A DNA stretch of 64,000 nucleotides from Caldatribacterium sp051549785. Its GTDB lineage: Bacteria > Atribacterota > Atribacteria > Atribacterales > Caldatribacteriaceae. The number at the start of each line of letters is the position of its first letter. Within the stretch, counting starts at the first letter, position 1. Both the position numbers and the translations under genes were made by a program. This document shows, in pieces, positions 24,930 through 32,925 of this stretch. A model generated the notes under the pieces. It did not search any database, was not told the DNA's origin, and was given only the letters and a program-made list of their open reading frames with translations. Where the stretch lies: the NCBI RefSeq assembly GCF_051549785.1, contig NZ_CP189974.1, forward strand, positions 1,736,001 to 1,800,000, given 5' to 3'.

Positions 24930-25701
24930 CGAGATCACCTGTCCCAAGATAGGCTTCGATGACTTTCGGATGCTGACGGATTTCTTCAGGAGTCCCAACG
25001 GCAATAACCGAGCCGTAGTCAAGGACCTGGATAACTTCGGCCAGTCCCATGACAAAGGACATCCGGTGTTCCACAATGATCATGGTGAGGTGAAAATCCC
25101 TCTGAAGCTCTGCAACCAGACGGGCCAGGTCATCGGCCTCTTTCGTGTTCATCCCTGCAGAGGGTTCATCAAGAAGGACAAGCTCTGGCCCGGTCATCAG
25201 TGCCCGGGCAATATCGAGTTTCCGCTGCAAACCGTAAGGGAGATTTGCGGCAATCTCTTTGCGAAACTCGCACATGCCAAAGCGCTCAAGCATCTCACGG
25301 GCCTTCCGCTCTACGGCCTTTTCCTCACGGAAGAAAAAGGGGGTACAGAAAAGCGTGGAAAAGAATCCACAGCGAGCATGCACGTGGGCGGCAACTTTCA
25401 GATTCTCCTCCACGGTAAGGGAGGGGAAAAGGCGCAGGTTCTGGAAGGTCCTGGTCAACCCCAGGGCGGTGATTTCGTCAGGGCGAAGGTGGGTGATGTC
25501 CCTTCCTTTGAATACAATTCTCCCCCGGGAAGGCTTCAAAACCCCACTGATGAGGTTGAACACCGTGGTTTTCCCCGCTCCGTTCGGCCCAATGAGCCCA
25601 TAAATTGCCCCGCGGGGAAGCTCAAGGCTGTACCCACTTACGGCCATCAGGCCACCAAAATTCTTCCACAGGTCCTCAACCTTCAGAATGCATTCGCTCA
25701 T
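24916..25701 (-). CDS. livG: branched-chain amino-acid ABC transporter, ATPase LivG
   Basis: 261 residues. Walker A GPNGAGKTT, the LivG-specific 'ALGLTRTFQNLRLFPSLTVEENL', a signature region 'LPYGLQRKLDIARAL' (LSYGxQR type) and Walker B 'LVLLDEPSAGMN'. Begins 46 bases after livK, behind a hairpin. Confidence 0.92.
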   Translation of the reverse strand: MSECILKVEDLWKNFGGLMAVSGYSLELPRGAIYGLIGPNGAGKTTVFNLISGVLKPSRGRIVFKGRDITHLRPDEITALGLTRTFQNLRLFPSLTVEENLKVAAHVHARCGFFSTLFCTPFFFREEKAVERKAREMLERFGMCEFRKEIAANLPYGLQRKLDIARALMTGPELVLLDEPSAGMNTKEADDLARLVAELQRDFHLTMIIVEHRMSFVMGLAEVIQVLDYGSVIAVGTPEEIRQHPKVIEAYLGTGDLVAQG

Positions 25702-25714
25702 CGTCGAAAGCAGC

Positions 25715-25739
25715 CGGGGAGGGGCAGCACCCCTCCCCG
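25715..25739 (-). terminator. intercistronic hairpin between livK and livG
   Basis: Perfect 10-base stem CGGGGAGGGG/CCCCTCCCCG with a 5-base loop, 8 bases after the livK stop and not followed by a T-run. Such hairpins usually stabilise the upstream message, so binding protein is made in excess over the ATPases and permeases. Confidence 0.6.
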
Positions 25740-25746
25740 TCCTCCT

Positions 25747-26916
25747 TCACTTGGCGATTTTGGGGTCAGGCAGGTACTCAGGAGCTATTTGTTTGACGGT
25801 CACGAACTTGCCATTCTTCACCTCAATCACGGCCACGGATTTATTCGGCACCTGGCTTCCGGCCTCATAGGAAATGGTTCCCGAAACACCCTGGAAGTCC
25901 TTAATCTGGGCGAGACCCTCGGGAATCTTCTTGGGGTCATCGGTGCCGACGATTTCAATGGCCTTGGCAAGGAGCTTCATGGCGTCGTACCCAAGGGCGG
26001 CAAAGGCATTTTCGGGAGGATTTCCGAACATGGCCTGATAGTCACTCTTGAACTTCTGAACAACAGGGTTCGGATCCTCAAGGGACATGTGAGTGGCAAA
26101 TACCACACCTTCAGCCGCCGCACCGCCCGTCTGCACAAGAAGCGGCGTGTCAAAACCGTCTTCACCGAAGATGGGGATGGTGACACCGCCGTCTCGGATT
26201 TGCTTCACGATAACCCCGCAGTTGTCGGGGATGGCGCCCACGTACACAAAGTCCACCTTACCCTGGTCCTGGTACTCCTTGAGACGGGCCACCATGCTGG
26301 AGAAGTCGGTCCAGGTGATTTCAAAGTAGTCCTCGTAGACCACTTCACCGCCGTAGTGCTTCAGGGCATCGGCAAAATAGGCACAGACGGCGACGCTGAA
26401 GTCCACCGCCGTGTCCACCCAGATGGCTCCCCGCTTGAGCCCCAGGTCCTTCACCGCGTACTCGGCAATGGCCGCCGCCTGGGCATTGTCGCCAAAGCAG
26501 GCCAGCCAGGCACCGGTACGCTCCGGAATGCGGGGATGAGTGGCTCCCGGGGTGATGAAAGGCACGCCGTATTCCCGTGCCAGAGGTGCGGCAATGTTCA
26601 CCCAGTGGGTGTCGCAGTACCCGATGAGTGCCGAAACCTTTTCGTTTTCAATTAGGCGGATGACTGCAGCAACAGTTTCACCCTCGTCAGCCTTGGTATC
26701 AACAACCTTAAGCTCAATCGGCCGTCCCAGAACCCCTCCCGCTTTGTTGATTTCCTCAGCAGCAAGCTTTACCCCGTTGAGCGCCGGTGTGTCAATGGAT
26801 GCCCACGGACCCGTGAGACCCATGACGACCCCAACCCTGATGGGTTCAGCCGCACAGGCAGTCCACACAAGACCAAAGAGCAAAACCGCCACACCGAGCA
26901 AAGCCAGCCTCTTCAT
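25747..26916 (-). CDS. livK: branched-chain amino-acid-type ABC transporter, substrate-binding protein
   Basis: 389 residues with a signal peptide (MKRLALLGVAVLLFGLVWTACA); the 'TACAAEP' context has a Cys after Thr-Ala that is not a good lipobox. Family-6 binding fold: 'VGVVMGLTGPWASIDTPALNGVKLA', 'SALIGYCDTHWVNIAAPLA', 'GVPFITPGATHP'. May bind leucine/isoleucine/valine or another amino acid; LivK-like proteins vary widely. GGAGG lies 9 bases before the ATG. Confidence 0.88.
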   Translation of the reverse strand: MKRLALLGVAVLLFGLVWTACAAEPIRVGVVMGLTGPWASIDTPALNGVKLAAEEINKAGGVLGRPIELKVVDTKADEGETVAAVIRLIENEKVSALIGYCDTHWVNIAAPLAREYGVPFITPGATHPRIPERTGAWLACFGDNAQAAAIAEYAVKDLGLKRGAIWVDTAVDFSVAVCAYFADALKHYGGEVVYEDYFEITWTDFSSMVARLKEYQDQGKVDFVYVGAIPDNCGVIVKQIRDGGVTIPIFGEDGFDTPLLVQTGGAAAEGVVFATHMSLEDPNPVVQKFKSDYQAMFGNPPENAFAALGYDAMKLLAKAIEIVGTDDPKKIPEGLAQIKDFQGVSGTISYEAGSQVPNKSVAVIEVKNGKFVTVKQIAPEYLPDPKIAK

Positions 26917-26944
26917 AGCACCACCTCCTGAGAAGTTTACCCAT

Positions 26945-26974
26945 GTTATACCCTTTTTCTGTCCTCGACGTCAA
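26945..26974 (-). promoter_or_regulatory. promoter of the liv operon
   Basis: TTGACG (26969-26974), 18-base spacer, TATAAC (26945-26950) on the minus strand. The -35 overlaps the last codons of the upstream asparaginase gene, so the liv genes can be transcribed separately from it. Confidence 0.7.
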
Positions 26975-27885
26975 CTCCTTGGAGGGAAAACGTAGGGCTC
27001 TCCCATCCCTTTACGGAAATAGGCAAAGGTAAGCGTCCCTCCACAGGCTCCAAAGCCAACCTCTCCGTCCCTCCTTACAGCAATAGCTCCACACACCACA
27101 CCGAATTTTTGGGCAAGTTCCATTCCCCGATTGACAGCCTCCTGGGCGGAAACCTTTTCCATCCATTCGGCGATTTTGCGGGCAAGGCCAAGCTTCACAA
27201 TGCCCTCTCCCTCTCCGGTCATCGAAACTCCACCCCACTCCCAGGCGAAGGTCCCGCAACCGATAATCGGGGAATCCCCAACTCTTCCCGGAAGCTGCAT
27301 CTCCACCCCCCCGGTTGAGGTTCCTGCCGCAATCCGCCCGGAACGATCAAGGGCTACCGCTCCCACCGTTCCAAGGTAGAGTCTACGGAGTTTCTCCCGG
27401 GCCCTCTTCAGGTAGTAATGGTAAATGGAGTCCTTCTCCTGTGAGGCCTTCGCAATGGACTTCTCAAGGGTCCTTATGGTGAGCTCTGCTACCGGGTTGT
27501 ACTCCTCAAAGCCCAGAAGACGGGCAAAAAGGTTTGCTCCTTCCCCCACCAGGAGCACATGGCGTGTTCTCTCCATCACCGCCCGGGCCACAGAGATGGG
27601 GTGCCGGACGTTCTTGATGGCCGCCACACCCCCACAGGAAAAGTCGTCCTTCATGATACTTGCCGAAAGCTCAACCTCTCCCAGGAGATTGGGGAACGCC
27701 CCCGTTCCTGCGTTGAGGCGAGGGTCATCTTCGAGGACCTTCACCGCCTCTTCCACAGCGTCGACAGCCTCTCGGTTCTGCAAGGTTTCCATCCCCGAGA
27801 TACAGGCCCGGTACAGGGGCTCGGAAACATCGGGGATTTCTTCAACGCAAATGCCACCGTGGACAACGATAACCACTGCACTCAC
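26971..27885 (-). CDS. isoaspartyl peptidase / plant-type L-asparaginase (Ntn hydrolase)
   Basis: 304 residues. 'IVVHGGICVEE' start, 'NAGTGAFPNLLGEVELSASIM' and the autoprocessing site before Thr173 in 'LGTVGAVALD', the nucleophile of the mature beta subunit; 'AGTSTGG' and 'GCGTFAWE' complete the active site. Hydrolyses asparagine or isoaspartyl dipeptides. Sits immediately upstream of the amino-acid importer. Start is GTG 27885 (a second GTG at 27876 is possible); TATAAT at 27909-27914 is a likely -10. Confidence 0.9.
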   Translation of the reverse strand: MSAVVIVVHGGICVEEIPDVSEPLYRACISGMETLQNREAVDAVEEAVKVLEDDPRLNAGTGAFPNLLGEVELSASIMKDDFSCGGVAAIKNVRHPISVARAVMERTRHVLLVGEGANLFARLLGFEEYNPVAELTIRTLEKSIAKASQEKDSIYHYYLKRAREKLRRLYLGTVGAVALDRSGRIAAGTSTGGVEMQLPGRVGDSPIIGCGTFAWEWGGVSMTGEGEGIVKLGLARKIAEWMEKVSAQEAVNRGMELAQKFGVVCGAIAVRRDGEVGFGACGGTLTFAYFRKGMGEPYVFPPRS

Positions 27886-27952
27886 CCCTACACGGAAAGA
27901 ATCCCTTTATTATACTTCAAGCAGCATCTTGCGGAACGGTAAGAACCCCGGG

Positions 27953-28147
27953 CTACTTCTCTTTCTCCAGTTCCTCAATCCGCCGTTCGATCCAGGAAAG
28001 GCGCTGGCGAAGGAACTCTGCCTCTTCCCGAAGGAGTTCGAGTTCCTCCTCCCGGGTAAGACACGAGAAGCAGGGGCCAAAACCCGGGAAGAAGAAATGG
28101 CCACTAAAGCAGAAACACCCTGCATTACCGAAAACATACCGCCGCAT
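27953..28147 (-). CDS. small Cys/Gly-rich protein with C-terminal coiled coil (DUF5320-like)
   Basis: 64 residues. The first ~30 are rich in Cys, Gly and aromatic residues (cysteines near 11, 13, 26 and 29); the rest is a charged heptad helix ('EEELELLREEAEFLRQRL') ending in EELEKEK. This layout resembles the small DUF5320 proteins found with iron and metal-cluster genes in anaerobes. It begins 13 bases after feoB with a GAGGGGG ribosome site, so it is probably part of the iron-uptake operon; an iron-binding or FeoC-like role is inference. Confidence 0.65.
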   Translation of the reverse strand: MRRYVFGNAGCFCFSGHFFFPGFGPCFSCLTREEELELLREEAEFLRQRLSWIERRIEELEKEK

Positions 28148-28160
28148 CCCGCAAACCCCC

Positions 28161-29867
28161 TCAAAGGAGCACGTTCAGGATACTCCCCACAAAGAAAGCA
28201 AAAGAAAGCATGATGGCAATAGCCTCAAGAAGCCGCTTCCATCCGAACTCCCGGAGTACCACCACAAAGGCAGCCACACAGGGAAAGAAAAGGGAGATCA
28301 CGACGCTGGCAATGATCAGCTGTTTGACCGAAAGACCCAGAGGCAAAAGAAGCCCCATAGCCATGTACTTTCGCAAAACCCCCAGGGCGATGACGAGAAT
28401 TGCCTCAGGAGGAAGTCCCAACACTCGGGAAAGCCAGGGACTCACAAACCGGGCAAGGACAGGGAAGGCGTTCGTGAGGTACAGGAGATTCACGATGAGC
28501 GTCCCCAGAAACACGATAGGCAAAGCATCACGCAGGAAACCCCGGAGACGAACCCAGAGCTTGGAGAGCACCGCTTTCGGGAAAGGCAGGCGGTAGGGAG
28601 GAATTTCGCAAATGAGTGGAGGGCGAAACCCTGGCACCAGGTACTTTAAAAGCAACGCGAGGGAAACCACCACGGCAAAAAGCGTTCCATAAACAACGAG
28701 AAGCGGAGCGACACCATGGGGTGCAAGGGCACCCACGATGAGTGCCTGCTGGGCCGAGCAGGGAATGCCGATGGCGATGAGCACCGTCACCACAAAGCGT
28801 TCCTTCTCACTCTCTAGAACCCGTGTGGCCATGATACCGGGGACGTTGCACCCCAACCCAAGGAGCATGGGAACAACGGAATACCCGTGGAGTCCCAGGC
28901 GGTGCAGGAATCCATCGAGTAACACCGCAAGACGGGGCAGGTACCCCACGTCCTCAAGAAGACCCAGAACGAGGTAGAAGGCCAGAACATAAGGGAGAAC
29001 AGCTCCCAAAGACACGTAAACCCCCGTGGAGAGAAGGCCAAGGGACAACTCGAAGTCAATGTGGCCGTCCACGGGCTTTCCGATAAGCACTTCATACCAG
29101 AAGGGGTACCGGGAAAGCAGGATCCCAAGACGCTCAAGAAGGGGGAGGTAGTACCGCTCAAAGAGCGGGTCAAGGAGGTGGATGAGGCCCTCACCGATGA
29201 AGCGAACGGAAAAGACAATCCCCAGAAGGGCCACAAAGCCAAAGACCAATCCAACTCCAGGGAGCAGGGTCACCCGCTGCAACGTATCCCGCCAGGTGGG
29301 ACGACGGTATGAAAACCGCTGCACCTCGCTGATAACCCTGCCGATCTCTTCCCAGCGCCGTGTATGGTCAGGGGAGACAAAGGAGGGAACCCTCGCCTCC
29401 TGGAGAGCCGCAAGGAGGTTTTTAATTCCCTCCCCGGTAGTCGCCACAACCGGGACCACAGGAACTCCGAGGATGCCCTCTAAAGCCTTGAGGTCGATGT
29501 CGATGCCCCGCTTCTTTGCTTCATCCCACATATTGAGCGCCACAACCATGGGTTTCTGTCTTTCCGCAAGCTCAAAGGTGAGGTAGAGATTGCGTTCCAG
29601 GTTTCCCGCGTCCACCACGTTAACGACGATGTCCGCTTCCTCCACAAGACGGGCGGCAATACGCTCGGCCTCAGCCATCCCTTCAAGGGAATACGTGCCC
29701 GGAGCGTCGATGACTTCGTACCATTCTCCTCCATGCTCCACGTAACTCCGCAGAAAGTCCACCGTTGTCCCCGGATAGTTCGAGGAAAAAGCGTAGACAC
29801 CGCTTATCTGGGTGAAAATAACGCTCTTCCCAACATTTGGGTTCCCCGCAAGGACGATTCGCCTCAG
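28161..29867 (-). CDS. feoB: ferrous iron transporter FeoB (apparent CTG start)
   Basis: 568 residues. N-terminal G domain: G1 GNPNVGKS at 8-15, G3 'DAPGTYS', G4-like 'NMWD'; then a GDI-like spacer and the membrane part with two Gate motifs ('GLGCNVPGIMATR', 'IPCSAQQALIVGAL'). Transports Fe2+ across the membrane. No ATG, GTG or TTG gives a sensible N-terminus: the family-typical start falls on CTG at 29867, which overlaps the feoA stop as CTGA. FeoB is slightly shorter than the usual 650-700 residues. Confidence 0.9.
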   Translation of the reverse strand: MRRIVLAGNPNVGKSVIFTQISGVYAFSSNYPGTTVDFLRSYVEHGGEWYEVIDAPGTYSLEGMAEAERIAARLVEEADIVVNVVDAGNLERNLYLTFELAERQKPMVVALNMWDEAKKRGIDIDLKALEGILGVPVVPVVATTGEGIKNLLAALQEARVPSFVSPDHTRRWEEIGRVISEVQRFSYRRPTWRDTLQRVTLLPGVGLVFGFVALLGIVFSVRFIGEGLIHLLDPLFERYYLPLLERLGILLSRYPFWYEVLIGKPVDGHIDFELSLGLLSTGVYVSLGAVLPYVLAFYLVLGLLEDVGYLPRLAVLLDGFLHRLGLHGYSVVPMLLGLGCNVPGIMATRVLESEKERFVVTVLIAIGIPCSAQQALIVGALAPHGVAPLLVVYGTLFAVVVSLALLLKYLVPGFRPPLICEIPPYRLPFPKAVLSKLWVRLRGFLRDALPIVFLGTLIVNLLYLTNAFPVLARFVSPWLSRVLGLPPEAILVIALGVLRKYMAMGLLLPLGLSVKQLIIASVVISLFFPCVAAFVVVLREFGWKRLLEAIAIMLSFAFFVGSILNVLL

Positions 29868-30103
29868 CGCTCTACCCGCACGAGAATCCTCTGGGCTATG
29901 CCTCTGCCCAAGGCGATTTCCTGCTGCCCCAGACGAATGACAACCGGTCCCTTGCCGATAATGGAGCTGACCTTTTCGATTCTCTTCCCGGGCACGACTC
30001 CGAGGACCCATAACCTCTTCACCATCCCTTCTCCACCATCAATCCGGACGATCTCTCCTTTTCCACCAGTCTCCATCTCCACCAGAGAACGGATTTCTTC
30101 CAC
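29864..30103 (-). CDS. feoA: FeoA SH3-like domain protein
   Basis: 79 residues, normal for FeoA. 'GKGEIVRIDGGEGMVKRLWVLGVVPG' is the FeoA core. Small cytosolic partner of FeoB in ferrous iron uptake. Start at GTG 30103 is chosen for its GGGGAGG site 8 bases upstream; a GTG at 30127 overlaps the fur stop but has no ribosome site. Confidence 0.88.
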   Translation of the reverse strand: MEEIRSLVEMETGGKGEIVRIDGGEGMVKRLWVLGVVPGKRIEKVSSIIGKGPVVIRLGQQEIALGRGIAQRILVRVER

Positions 30104-30123
30104 AGTCTCAGCCTCCCCGGATG

Positions 30124-30558
30124 TCACCGGCAACGCGGGCACAGCCCATAGAAATAGATATGATAGGAGTGGACGATAAATCCCTGTCTCTGTTCGAGCT
30201 CCTTTCGCAGATGCTGCAAGAATTCCTCCTCTTCCCGGGTCATCTCCTCACAGTCCACAACCTGACCGCACTGGGTGCAGATGAGGTGGTGGTGGAACTG
30301 TGCCGTACGGCAAATCTCGTAGTGTTCCCTGCCATCGCCAAAGTTCACCTTTCGGAGAATCCCCATGCGTAGGAGAAGGTCGAGATTCCGGTACACTGTT
30401 GCTATGCCGACTTTCTTTTTCTTTGCCCTCAGATGCTCGTACACGTCCTCGGCAGAGAGGTGCTGTCCTTTTTCCTCAAACACCTCAAGAATGGCACGGC
30501 GCGAGGGCGTTGCCTTCTTGTTGAAGCGATGGAAAACATCTTTCCAGCTCTCCGGCAA
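30124..30558 (-). CDS. fur: Fur-family ferric uptake regulator
   Basis: About 144 residues. Winged helix ('TPSRRAILEVFEEKGQHLSAEDVYEHL', 'GIATVYRNLDLLLRMGIL') and metal-binding dimer domain with 'HHHLICTQCGQVVDCEE' and a terminal CPRC. The two CxxC pairs are the structural zinc site. Start: TTG 30558, with GAGGTGA 5 bases upstream; the ATG at 30588 lies inside the operator and at the predicted transcription start, so it is unlikely. Together with feoAB and the Fur box it forms a self-regulated iron-uptake operon. Confidence 0.87.
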   Translation of the reverse strand: MPESWKDVFHRFNKKATPSRRAILEVFEEKGQHLSAEDVYEHLRAKKKKVGIATVYRNLDLLLRMGILRKVNFGDGREHYEICRTAQFHHHLICTQCGQVVDCEEMTREEEEFLQHLRKELEQRQGFIVHSYHIYFYGLCPRCR

Positions 30559-30572
30559 GTCTTTCACCTCAA

Positions 30573-30602
30573 TGAGAAATATTATCATTTTCCATTATAA
30601 CA
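30573..30602 (-). promoter_or_regulatory. fur-feo promoter with Fur box
   Basis: TGTTATAAT (30594-30602), an extended -10, is followed at 30574-30592 by a sequence matching 15 of 19 bases of the classic Fur box (GATAATGATAATCATTATC). In 7-1-7 form, TGATAAT-n-TTTCTCA lies at 30573-30587. Bound Fur would cover the transcription start. Confidence 0.75.
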
Positions 30603-30637
30603 GACAATGTCAAGGACTCGCCTGCTGGCCTTTGCTC

Positions 30638-30646
30638 TGGTATAAT
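30638..30646 (+). promoter_or_regulatory. extended -10 promoter of the riboswitch-hem operon
   Basis: TGGTATAAT, a perfect extended -10, begins 16 bases before the riboswitch. No clear -35. It is back to back with the fur promoter. Confidence 0.65.
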
Positions 30647-30653
30647 TTTTCCC

Positions 30654-30801
30654 GTGCAGGTGCCCCTTGGGGCTGAAAAGGGAAGTGGGTGCAATTCCCA
30701 CACGGTCGCGCCACTGTGATGGGGAGTCCTCTCCTCTACGCCACTGGGCAACCGGGAAGGCGGAGAGGACGATGAACCTCAGTCAGGAGACCTGCCTGCA
30801 C
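30654..30801 (+). promoter_or_regulatory. cobalamin riboswitch
   Basis: Conserved landmarks in order: GTGCAGGTGCC closing stem at 30654, 'GGGAAGTGGGTGCAATTCCCACACGG', 'GCGCCACTGTGA', 'GCCACTGGG', 'GGGAAGGC', and the B12 box AGTCAGGAGACCTGCC at 30781, closing with CCTGCAC. Ligand would be adenosylcobalamin or a related corrinoid. It precedes hemA, so tetrapyrrole-precursor synthesis is switched off when corrinoid is plentiful. Confidence 0.92.
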
Positions 30802-30811
30802 AGAGAACTCT

Positions 30812-30888
30812 GTACTCGCGCTCGACGAGGAAGGAGTGGAAAGGCATGGATGTCCCCTCTCGGGGTAGCGAGTACCTCGGGGAGAGGG
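30812..30888 (+). promoter_or_regulatory. riboswitch expression platform sequestering the hemA ribosome site
   Basis: CCCCTCTCGGGGTA (30854-30867) can pair with TACCTCGGGGAGAGGG (30873-30888) apart from a two-base bulge, burying the GGAGAGGG ribosome site of hemA. The loop and flank GCGAGTAC (30868-30875) is an exact 8-base complement of GTACTCGC (30812-30819), offering an alternative pairing that would open the hairpin. No T-run follows, so control looks translational. Confidence 0.6.
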
Positions 30889-30892
30889 AAAA

Positions 30893-32062
30893 GTGAAAAG
30901 AGTGCTCCTCTTTGCCACCGGGGTCGATGAGCGCCTCCCCCTTGCCCTTCGGGAGCGCTACCTGGCTTTCTCCGAGAGGGAACGCTCGGAAATCCTTAAA
31001 GAGGTCGGGTGTTCCGCTTTCGTCCTCCTTGAGACCTGTCAGCGACTTGAGGTGTACGGTACAGCAGAAGAGTCCCTTCGGAGAGAGGACCTCCTTCAGC
31101 GCCTTTTTCCCCTCCCCGACCCTTACAGAGCTTCTGTCTTCTACCTCGAAAACGCCGACGCTGTTCGACGTCTCTTTCGAATTGCCACGGGTCTTGAGTC
31201 GGCCCTCCGCGGTGAGGTACACATTCTGGGGCAGCTGAAGCGAGCCTGGGAGAAAGCTCACCAGAATGGCCACACCGGCAAACTCCTGAATGTCCTCTTC
31301 CAGGACGCCCTGCGGGTGGGAAAGAAAGTCCAAAGATCCCTCCACAGAGAACGGACGCTGAGATCTTTTGGTTCTCTTGTCGCCGAGGTGCTCGAAGAAT
31401 TCCTCGGCTCTCTCGAAGGAAAAAACATCTGTATTCTTGGCTGGGGGACTCTGGGTCGCTCCATCGCCGGGACACTCCTCTCCCGAAAAGCAGGAACAAT
31501 CTTCGTCTTTTCGCGGCACCTCCACCACATTCCCCAGGAAAAGCCCTTTGTGGCGATTGCAGAGAAAAGTGCGCTCAAAGAAGTCTTTGCCCAATCCCAC
31601 GCAGTGGTGTGTGCTTCAGGCTCGGCTCGCTATTCCCTCGCTCCTGAATACCTTAACGAAGCTATAGCCCTTCCTCAGGTACTCATCGATCTTGCTCTTC
31701 CCCGGGCCATCGACCCGGTACTGACTCAAGGAAGGAAACTCCTGGACCTTGAGACCTTCCTGGGTCTTGCCCGGGAACGAACGCTACCTTTTGTTCAGGA
31801 GTCCGAGCATCTCGAAGCGTTGATTACGGAAGAGGTCGAGCGCTTCCTGCGAAAATGGCGAGGTTTTCAGGCTGACCCCGTCATTCGGAACATTGCCCTC
31901 TGTTTTGAGGAAACCTTTTCAGAAGCAAGAGGAGCGATCGTTCAGGCCTGCAACCACGACGAACAGGAGCTATTGCTCCTCAGGCGCATAGAGTGGGTGC
32001 GGAGGAAACTCTTCCGCAAAACGGCCGAACAGGTGCGACGGTTCTTTGAGGAGGAAAGATGA
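30893..32062 (+). CDS. hemA: glutamyl-tRNA reductase
   Basis: 389 residues from GTG 30893. Catalytic Cys49 lies in 'LLETCQRLEVYG' (usual form TCNR; here TCQR), then 'GLESALRGEVHILGQLKRAW' and the NADPH-binding 'ILGWGTLGRSIA'. Reduces glutamyl-tRNA to glutamate-1-semialdehyde, the committed C5 step. Ribosome site lies in the riboswitch platform. Overlaps hemC by 4 bases. Confidence 0.92.
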   Translation: MKRVLLFATGVDERLPLALRERYLAFSERERSEILKEVGCSAFVLLETCQRLEVYGTAEESLRREDLLQRLFPLPDPYRASVFYLENADAVRRLFRIATGLESALRGEVHILGQLKRAWEKAHQNGHTGKLLNVLFQDALRVGKKVQRSLHRERTLRSFGSLVAEVLEEFLGSLEGKNICILGWGTLGRSIAGTLLSRKAGTIFVFSRHLHHIPQEKPFVAIAEKSALKEVFAQSHAVVCASGSARYSLAPEYLNEAIALPQVLIDLALPRAIDPVLTQGRKLLDLETFLGLARERTLPFVQESEHLEALITEEVERFLRKWRGFQADPVIRNIALCFEETFSEARGAIVQACNHDEQELLLLRRIEWVRRKLFRKTAEQVRRFFEEER

Positions 32063-32925
32063 AGCAGGTCATTCGCGTCGGTACCCGTGGGAGTATACTG
32101 GCTCTCAAACAGACCGAAGAGGTTGTTACTGCTCTCCAGAACATCCTCCCTTCTGCAGTCATCAGGGTGGTAACGGTTCAAACCAGGGGAGATATGCAGC
32201 ACGATTTGACCTTTCCTGGAACCCAGGGAATGTTTGTGAGAGAACTCGAAGAGGCACTCCTCCAGGGTAGCATCGATATCGCGGTGCACAGCCTCAAGGA
32301 CCTCCCCACGACTTCTCCCCCGGGACTCACCATTGCCGCCGTTCTCCCCCGAAAGGACCCAAGAGACTGCCTGGTCTCCCGAAGCGGCCAGAAACTCCTG
32401 GAACTCCCTCCAGGAAGCTCTGTTGGCACAGGAAGCCCCCGACGCGCTGTGCAGATTCTCAAGAAGCGGCCCGACATTCACGTTGTACCGCTGCGAGGGA
32501 ACGTCACCACCCGCATGGCGAGAATGCGGGAAGGCAGAGTCGATGCTTTGGTCCTTGCCTATGCAGGACTTCTGCGCCTTGGGTTTGAAGGAGAGGTAAC
32601 GGAAGTCTTCGACCCCTGGAACTTTGTCCCTGCACCCTCACAGGGTGTCGTCGCCTGTGAAACCCGCTGTGGTGAAGGGTGGGAAGAGCTCCTTGCCCCT
32701 CTCCACCATCCAGAAACGGCCCAGGCCGTGGGCATCGAGCGACTGTTTCTCGCCCGCATTGGAGGAGGCTGCCAGAAAGCCGTCGGTGCCTTTGCGGAAG
32801 TCCAGAACGGGTGGGTACGGCTTGTGGGGATGCTCGAGGGGAAGGTAAGCTGGAGGGAGGGCCCCCTCGCAGCAGGCGAAACCATGGTTCAGGACCTGGC
32901 TCAGGAGCTTGGAGGGAGACGATGA
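32059..32925 (+). CDS. hemC: porphobilinogen deaminase (hydroxymethylbilane synthase)
   Basis: 288 residues. 'VGTRGSILALKQT' start, 'DIAVHSLKDLPT', 'GTGSPRRAVQ' and Cys238 in 'IGGGCQKAVGA', the attachment point of the dipyrromethane cofactor. Joins four porphobilinogens. Slightly short compared with the ~310 residues usual, by trimming of the C-terminal domain. ATGA overlaps at both ends show translational coupling. Confidence 0.93.
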   Translation: MKQVIRVGTRGSILALKQTEEVVTALQNILPSAVIRVVTVQTRGDMQHDLTFPGTQGMFVRELEEALLQGSIDIAVHSLKDLPTTSPPGLTIAAVLPRKDPRDCLVSRSGQKLLELPPGSSVGTGSPRRAVQILKKRPDIHVVPLRGNVTTRMARMREGRVDALVLAYAGLLRLGFEGEVTEVFDPWNFVPAPSQGVVACETRCGEGWEELLAPLHHPETAQAVGIERLFLARIGGGCQKAVGAFAEVQNGWVRLVGMLEGKVSWREGPLAAGETMVQDLAQELGGRR

